A stretch of 11,125 nucleotides of DNA. It comes from Sutterellaceae bacterium. GTDB taxonomy: Bacteria > Pseudomonadota > Gammaproteobacteria > Burkholderiales > Burkholderiaceae_F. This document shows, in pieces, positions 8,198 to 11,125 of this stretch; position 1 is the first letter of the stretch, and every line of letters begins with the position of its first letter. The notes below the pieces were generated by a model. That model saw only the letters and a program-made list of their open reading frames with translations, did no database searches and was not told where the DNA came from. The DNA lies in contig JAUNOJ010000040.1 in the NCBI GenBank assembly GCA_030531135.1, forward strand, positions 1 to 11,125, in the 5' to 3' direction. The translations under genes and the position numbers were made by a program.

Positions 8198-8203
8198 ATT
8201 GTA
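8198..8203 (-). promoter_or_regulatory. Possible -10 box for hydF-hydE
   Basis: TACAAT on the minus strand, 53 bases upstream of the hydF ATG and after the hydrogenase-operon terminator, the place a promoter is needed. The hexamers 16-17 bases upstream (GGCTTT or CGGCTT) are poor -35 matches, so an activator may be required if this is used. Confidence 0.25.
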
Positions 8204-8251
8204 ATCTTGCTGCGAACGCAAAGCCGATCGCTTTTGTTTGATATTTGTTAG

Positions 8252-8289
8252 AAAAATGCCCGCAGAAATCAATCGATTTTCTGCGGGCA
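8252..8289 (-). terminator. Intrinsic terminator of the hydrogenase structural operon
   Basis: A perfect 12-bp stem (8257-8268 with 8278-8289, core GCCCGCAGAAA) with a 9-base loop. Read on the minus strand it is followed by TTTTT at 8256-8252. It lies 38 bases after the cytochrome b stop and before the hydF leader, so it separates structural genes from maturase genes. Confidence 0.9.
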
Positions 8290-8327
8290 AATTCTCTTAT
8301 GGCCTTAGAGCCGTTATAACAGCGAAA

Positions 8328-9002
8328 TTACTTTTCGGTGTTAGCACGGACAACGTCTTTTTCCAGCCAAACCGGAGAGTGGTGTTCGGCAGCTTCCCAG
8401 CTGATGTCGCCGGTGCCGATACGCCAGATGGCCAAGAAGTGAGACATGGACAACAGAGCCAACGGGATGTGGGCGCAGACCACCAAGACGGTGATGAGCA
8501 AGGAACCCCAAACGTGGATGTAGAATATCATTTCGAATGCACCCTTACCGACGGCCGGGGCAAAGACCCAGAGCAACCAACCGGTCACGGCGAACACGAG
8601 AATGGCGATGTTAAACAGCAAGTAGCTGGCCTTTTGACCGGCGTTGTAGCGACCCTGCGGGGTAACTTCCACGGGACCCAACGGGATCTTGAAGAAACGA
8701 CGCGGGTAGCCGCCGAAGTTGCGGAACCACAAAATCGTGTTCTTGTCCCAGATCAAGCAGGCATTGATCATCAAAGCGAAACGTTCGGGAGCATAGATCA
8801 AATAGCCCACGAGGTTCACGGTGAAGGCGATACCGGTACCGATGTGCCAGGACATCAAGGTTTCACCCAAAGCGTTGTCAATATCGCAAAGATAAACGAT
8901 ACCGCCGGTGATCACGAGCGCAAACCACATGATGGCATTGACGCTGTGGAACACCTTGTCGGCGATGTGGAAACGCAAAATACGAGCATTGTTATTGGAC
9001 AT
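8328..9002 (-). CDS. Cytochrome b membrane subunit of the [FeFe] hydrogenase (FdnI/FdoI-like)
   Basis: Integral-membrane di-haem b subunit expected to pass electrons between the hydrogenase and the quinone pool. 224 residues with four hydrophobic segments (about 22-38, 55-71, 126-147, 160-185). Candidate haem-ligand histidines are His19 in DKVFHSVNA, His53 in MSWHIGTG, His163 in YIHVWG and His178 in CAHIPL, arranged as in the gamma subunit of E. coli formate dehydrogenase N. The block RYNAGQKASYLLF (118-130) is also characteristic of that family. The ATG at 9002 follows an AGGAGGT site, and the gene starts 15 bases after the small-subunit stop. Alone it could be called a formate dehydrogenase gamma subunit, but it is last in an operon with hydrogenase subunits and no formate dehydrogenase genes are near, so a hydrogenase role is strongly inferred. 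Confidence 0.9.
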   Translation of the reverse strand: MSNNNARILRFHIADKVFHSVNAIMWFALVITGGIVYLCDIDNALGETLMSWHIGTGIAFTVNLVGYLIYAPERFALMINACLIWDKNTILWFRNFGGYPRRFFKIPLGPVEVTPQGRYNAGQKASYLLFNIAILVFAVTGWLLWVFAPAVGKGAFEMIFYIHVWGSLLITVLVVCAHIPLALLSMSHFLAIWRIGTGDISWEAAEHHSPVWLEKDVVRANTEK

Positions 9003-9017
9003 GGTTGCTACCTCCTA

Positions 9018-9353
9018 TTAGTGGTGAGCAGCCAGCTGCGTGCGCTGGTTATAGTGCGTGTGCAACAGCCCGTACATGGTGTCGTCCATGGGGGCGGCAG
9101 ACAGATCCTGATAGATCTTGCGCACGACGGGGTTTTCATGAGAACGGGTGAGGTTCATGGCGCGGCAAAGCTTGTCGTCTTTGTACAAACCGGCTTGGCG
9201 AGCGAGCAGAACTTCATTGCGGCTGGCGATCAAGTCACCGACGGCCCAACCGGTAGCACCGGCGCCGACGGCGAGCAAACCAACCACCTTAAACAGACCG
9301 CGACGACCGAGGATTACACCGGCGGGGCGTTCTTCGTACTGATAGTTACGCAT
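9018..9353 (-). CDS. hydB: [FeFe] hydrogenase small subunit with twin-arginine signal (HydB-like)
   Basis: Small subunit of a periplasmic-type [FeFe] hydrogenase, 111 residues, close to Desulfovibrio HydB (about 123). The N-terminus has a twin-arginine motif GRRGLFK (16-22) followed by a hydrophobic stretch (23-42), as for Tat export of a folded partner. The C-terminal part, VRKIYQDLS (77-85) and YGLLHTHYNQ (94-103), resembles the Desulfovibrio small-subunit domain that wraps round the large subunit, including its LLHTHW-type block. There is no clear AxA cleavage site after the hydrophobic stretch, so the segment may stay as a membrane anchor (inference). The ATG at 9353 follows AAGGAA by 7 bases; the gene is 26 bases downstream of hydA. 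The large subunit has no signal of its own and would be carried out with it. Confidence 0.88.
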   Translation of the reverse strand: MRNYQYEERPAGVILGRRGLFKVVGLLAVGAGATGWAVGDLIASRNEVLLARQAGLYKDDKLCRAMNLTRSHENPVVRKIYQDLSAAPMDDTMYGLLHTHYNQRTQLAAHH

Positions 9354-9379
9354 AGTTCAATTCCTTATTCGGCAAACGG

Positions 9380-10738
9380 TTAGATGCTAAAAGGCAACGG
9401 GAACAAGGGCTTGAGCCAGCCGGTACCACTGGTACGGACAGGTTGACCGCCGCCGTTGACACAACCGCCCGGGCAGTTCATCACTTCGATGAAGTGCCAA
9501 CGAGTGGGATCGCCACGCAAGGTGTCGAGCACGTGCTTGAGAGCCTGATTGGCACCGTTGACCACGCAAACGCGCAGTTCGAACGTCTTGCCGTTGAGTT
9601 CGGGGAGAGCCAGCGGAATCTTGGCTTCGACGTAGCTGTTGTCCAAACCGCGAACCGGAACGATATCGGCGTTTTCGAGTTCTTTACCCATCAAAACGCG
9701 GTAGGCGGTACGCAAAGCAGCTTCCATCACACCGCCGGAGTTACCGAAGATGGTACCTGCACCGGTGTAGACGTCGAGGTTTTCGCGCTTACGTTCCTTG
9801 GGCATTTCCAAGGGGTTGATACCCTTGCGACGCAACAATTCGGCAACATCGCGAGCCGTCAAGACGGCGTCGACGTCGGGGAAGCGCGGCGTATCGGCAG
9901 GGATATTGCCGTTTTTGACGTGATAGCGCCAAGCGGTGTCCATTTCCGGACGGCTGGCTTCAAGAATCTTGGCCGTGCAGGGGGCGACAGCCACAACCTT
10001 CACATCGCGCGGATCCTTGTTGTAGAGGAACTTGGGAGCCCACACCTTAGCGAGCACGCCGCCCATCTGAATCGGGCTCTTGGCCGTAGACAGATGCGGA
10101 ATGAAATCGGCATGGAACGTTTCGCAGTTGCGAACCCAAGCCGGGCAGCAAGAGGTGAAGTGGGGCAACGGATGGTGAGAAGCACGTTCGAATTCCGGAC
10201 CGCGCTTGCCCAAAACCCAGTACTGAACCTTACGGACGAACTCGGTGCCTTCTTCCATAATCGTCTGGTCGGCAGAGCTGTTGACGTCATAGGTCGCAAA
10301 GCCGGCCTTTTCGAAGGCGTTCATCATCTGGTCGGTCGTAATATCGCCGGGCTGACCGCCGAATTCTTCGGCGATCGACACGCGAACGGCCGGAGAGGGG
10401 TGAGCGACGACAACCTTGCTCTTGTCGGCGAGCATCTGATCGACAACGTCCACAAACGACATCTGTTCGATGGCGTTGAACGGGCACGAAATCAAACACT
10501 GACCGCAGCTCAAGCAGCGGTTTTCATCGATCTTGTGCTTGGCACCGAGGCGGCCGGTAATGGCGCCGGAGGGGCAAACCTTGCGGCAGGTGTCGCAGGC
10601 TTCGCACAGATCTTCATTAATCTTGATAATGCCGCGCAATTCACCCTTACGGATGGTGCCGACAAAATCGGGACCGTCTTCGCCGCGGCAGTTGGCCGGC
10701 GGGTTGAAGGTCTTGATCGTGATAGTCTTACCAGTCAT
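9380..10738 (-). CDS. hydA: [FeFe] hydrogenase large (catalytic) subunit
   Basis: Catalyses reversible H2 oxidation/proton reduction at an H-cluster. 452 residues. Two 4Fe-4S ferredoxin motifs come first: CEACDTCRKVCP (Cys45, 48, 51, 55) and CLSCGQCLISCP (Cys75, 78, 81, 85). The H-cluster domain has FTSCCPAW (Cys197 as proton-relay residue, Cys198 as ligand), KSPIQMGG (220-227), APCTAK (Cys254 ligand) and EVMNCPGGCVNGGGQP (Cys422 and Cys426 ligands). All four cluster cysteines and the relay cysteine are kept. The APC motif replaces the usual MPC. The short M2-type layout and the block order match Desulfovibrio HydA (421 residues) rather than the long cytoplasmic enzymes. No signal peptide is visible. 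The ATG at 10738 follows AGGAG by 10 bases. First gene of the hydA-hydB-cytochrome b operon. Confidence 0.97.
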   Translation of the reverse strand: MTGKTITIKTFNPPANCRGEDGPDFVGTIRKGELRGIIKINEDLCEACDTCRKVCPSGAITGRLGAKHKIDENRCLSCGQCLISCPFNAIEQMSFVDVVDQMLADKSKVVVAHPSPAVRVSIAEEFGGQPGDITTDQMMNAFEKAGFATYDVNSSADQTIMEEGTEFVRKVQYWVLGKRGPEFERASHHPLPHFTSCCPAWVRNCETFHADFIPHLSTAKSPIQMGGVLAKVWAPKFLYNKDPRDVKVVAVAPCTAKILEASRPEMDTAWRYHVKNGNIPADTPRFPDVDAVLTARDVAELLRRKGINPLEMPKERKRENLDVYTGAGTIFGNSGGVMEAALRTAYRVLMGKELENADIVPVRGLDNSYVEAKIPLALPELNGKTFELRVCVVNGANQALKHVLDTLRGDPTRWHFIEVMNCPGGCVNGGGQPVRTSGTGWLKPLFPLPFSI

Positions 10739-10833
10739 CTTGACGGATCTCCTGTTTGCTGAGGGGGTGGCCGTTTCTTGTCGGACGCATTGTCAAACGT
10801 TACGGCTCGTGCGTGCGGATCTCGGTCCTATGT

Positions 10834-10851
10834 GAAAAAGTTTTCTTTTTC
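10834..10851. repeat. Inverted repeat in the hydA leader
   Basis: GAAAAAG (10834-10840) and CTTTTTC (10845-10851) are perfect 7-base arms around a TTTT spacer, about 95 bases before the hydA start. It could be a weak hairpin or an operator; A/T-rich arms also arise by chance. Confidence 0.35.
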
Positions 10852-10950
10852 TTTGGGGTATATAACCTAGACCGATGTCGTTCGAATGGGCTAACGCAAA
10901 TAAATTAGAGACGGCGAAGCCTGGGAACGAAACACGCCCGCGATGCATTT

Positions 10951-10965
10951 TAAGAAGATTTCTTA
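10951..10965. repeat. Inverted repeat upstream of hydA
   Basis: TAAGAA-GAT-TTCTTA is a perfect 6-base dyad with a 3-base spacer, about 215 bases before the hydA ATG. Its size suits a dimeric regulator site, but no known regulator motif was recognised. Confidence 0.3.
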
Positions 10966-11125
10966 CATTTTGTAGTGAATTAGATCTAGTCTCCGCATGA
11001 GTGATACTAAGTACCTACTTCCAAATCGGTATCCGGGGCTAGCCGAAAATATGTCACAAGCACTATCCATAATCATTGCTGTCCAAAACAAAATCTGCTA
11101 TGGCCGCGGATGTAATCACACGGTG

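Larger units (their letters stand above)
10739..11125. other. Region upstream of hydA, no assignable gene
   Basis: 387 bases to the window edge. The first part should hold the hydA leader and promoter. On the minus strand a TATATA/TTATAT candidate -10 is at about 10857-10863, without a good -35, and a perfect TTGACA at 10791-10796 has no -10 at the right distance. No FNR-type TTGAT-N4-ATCAA site was found by eye. From 10861 to 11100 GC falls to about 42% (101 of 240 bases) against roughly 55% in the genes. Two small plus-strand open frames overlap by ATGA: 10875-11000 (41 codons) and 10997 to the edge (43 codons, no stop). Neither has a Shine-Dalgarno site or a recognised motif. No tRNA or riboswitch was recognised. 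Confidence 0.5.

Noticed and set aside
8238..10762. Long plus-strand open frames (381 and 439 codons) opposite the hydrogenase genes
   Set aside because: They are antisense to clear hydA, hydB and cytochrome b genes, have low-complexity His/Gly/Asp-rich translations and no motifs; they arise from biased codon use on the real strand.
10791..10796. Perfect TTGACA as -35 box for hydA
   Set aside because: The hexamer 17 bases downstream is CGGCCA and neighbouring spacings are no better, so there is no matching -10.
10876..10890. GTTCGAAT resembling a tRNA T-loop
   Set aside because: The flanking bases do not form the five-pair T stem and no acceptor, D or anticodon arms can be drawn.
10946..11109. 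Cluster of hexamer palindromes (ATGCAT, AGATCT, GCTAGC, CCGCGG)
   Set aside because: About one position in 64 is a palindromic hexamer by chance, so several in this length are expected; no sign of a cloning scar or recombination site.
1..11125. CRISPR arrays, insertion sequences, rRNA or tRNA genes
   Set aside because: No regularly spaced direct repeats, transposase motifs with terminal repeats, or RNA gene signatures were seen on either strand.

Overview
This is a bacterial chromosome segment with tightly packed genes, Shine-Dalgarno start sites and roughly 55% GC in its coding parts. The RF3 sequence, the UraA-type permease and the overall style suggest a proteobacterium. A gut-dwelling anaerobic member of the Burkholderiales (Sutterellaceae-like) is a guess from general resemblance, not something the sequence proves. 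A [FeFe] hydrogenase together with two of its maturases points to an anaerobic lifestyle.

Left part (1-5695): the 3' portion of an M20-family metallopeptidase (+) converges on a uracil permease gene, uraA (-), and a strong bidirectional terminator lies between them. A 298-base divergent region separates uraA from a rightward set: prfC (release factor 3), a GNAT acetyltransferase of the arylalkylamine N-acetyltransferase-like type, and a phosphoglycolate-phosphatase-like HAD hydrolase. These three are only 5 and 2 bases apart, and the HAD gene appears to use a TTG start coupled to the stop of the acetyltransferase gene. These are housekeeping genes.

Right part (5715-10738, all on the minus strand): two [FeFe]-hydrogenase units. 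The upstream unit encodes a large catalytic subunit (HydA-type, two 4Fe-4S ferredoxin clusters plus the H-cluster domain), a 111-residue HydB-like small subunit with a twin-arginine motif, and a four-helix cytochrome b resembling formate dehydrogenase gamma subunits. It ends at a clear intrinsic terminator. The downstream unit encodes the maturases HydF (GTPase/scaffold) and HydE (radical SAM). HydG, the third maturase, is not in the window. Together the structural genes read as a Tat-exported, membrane-anchored, quinone-linked [FeFe] hydrogenase: a Desulfovibrio-type periplasmic HydAB core joined to an FdnI-like haem b anchor. This is the most interesting system here.

The right end (10739-11125) holds the hydrogenase 5' region and then an AT-richer stretch (about 42% GC at 10861-11100) with short inverted repeats and two small overlapping plus-strand open frames, the second running off the edge. 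I cannot assign a gene there with confidence.
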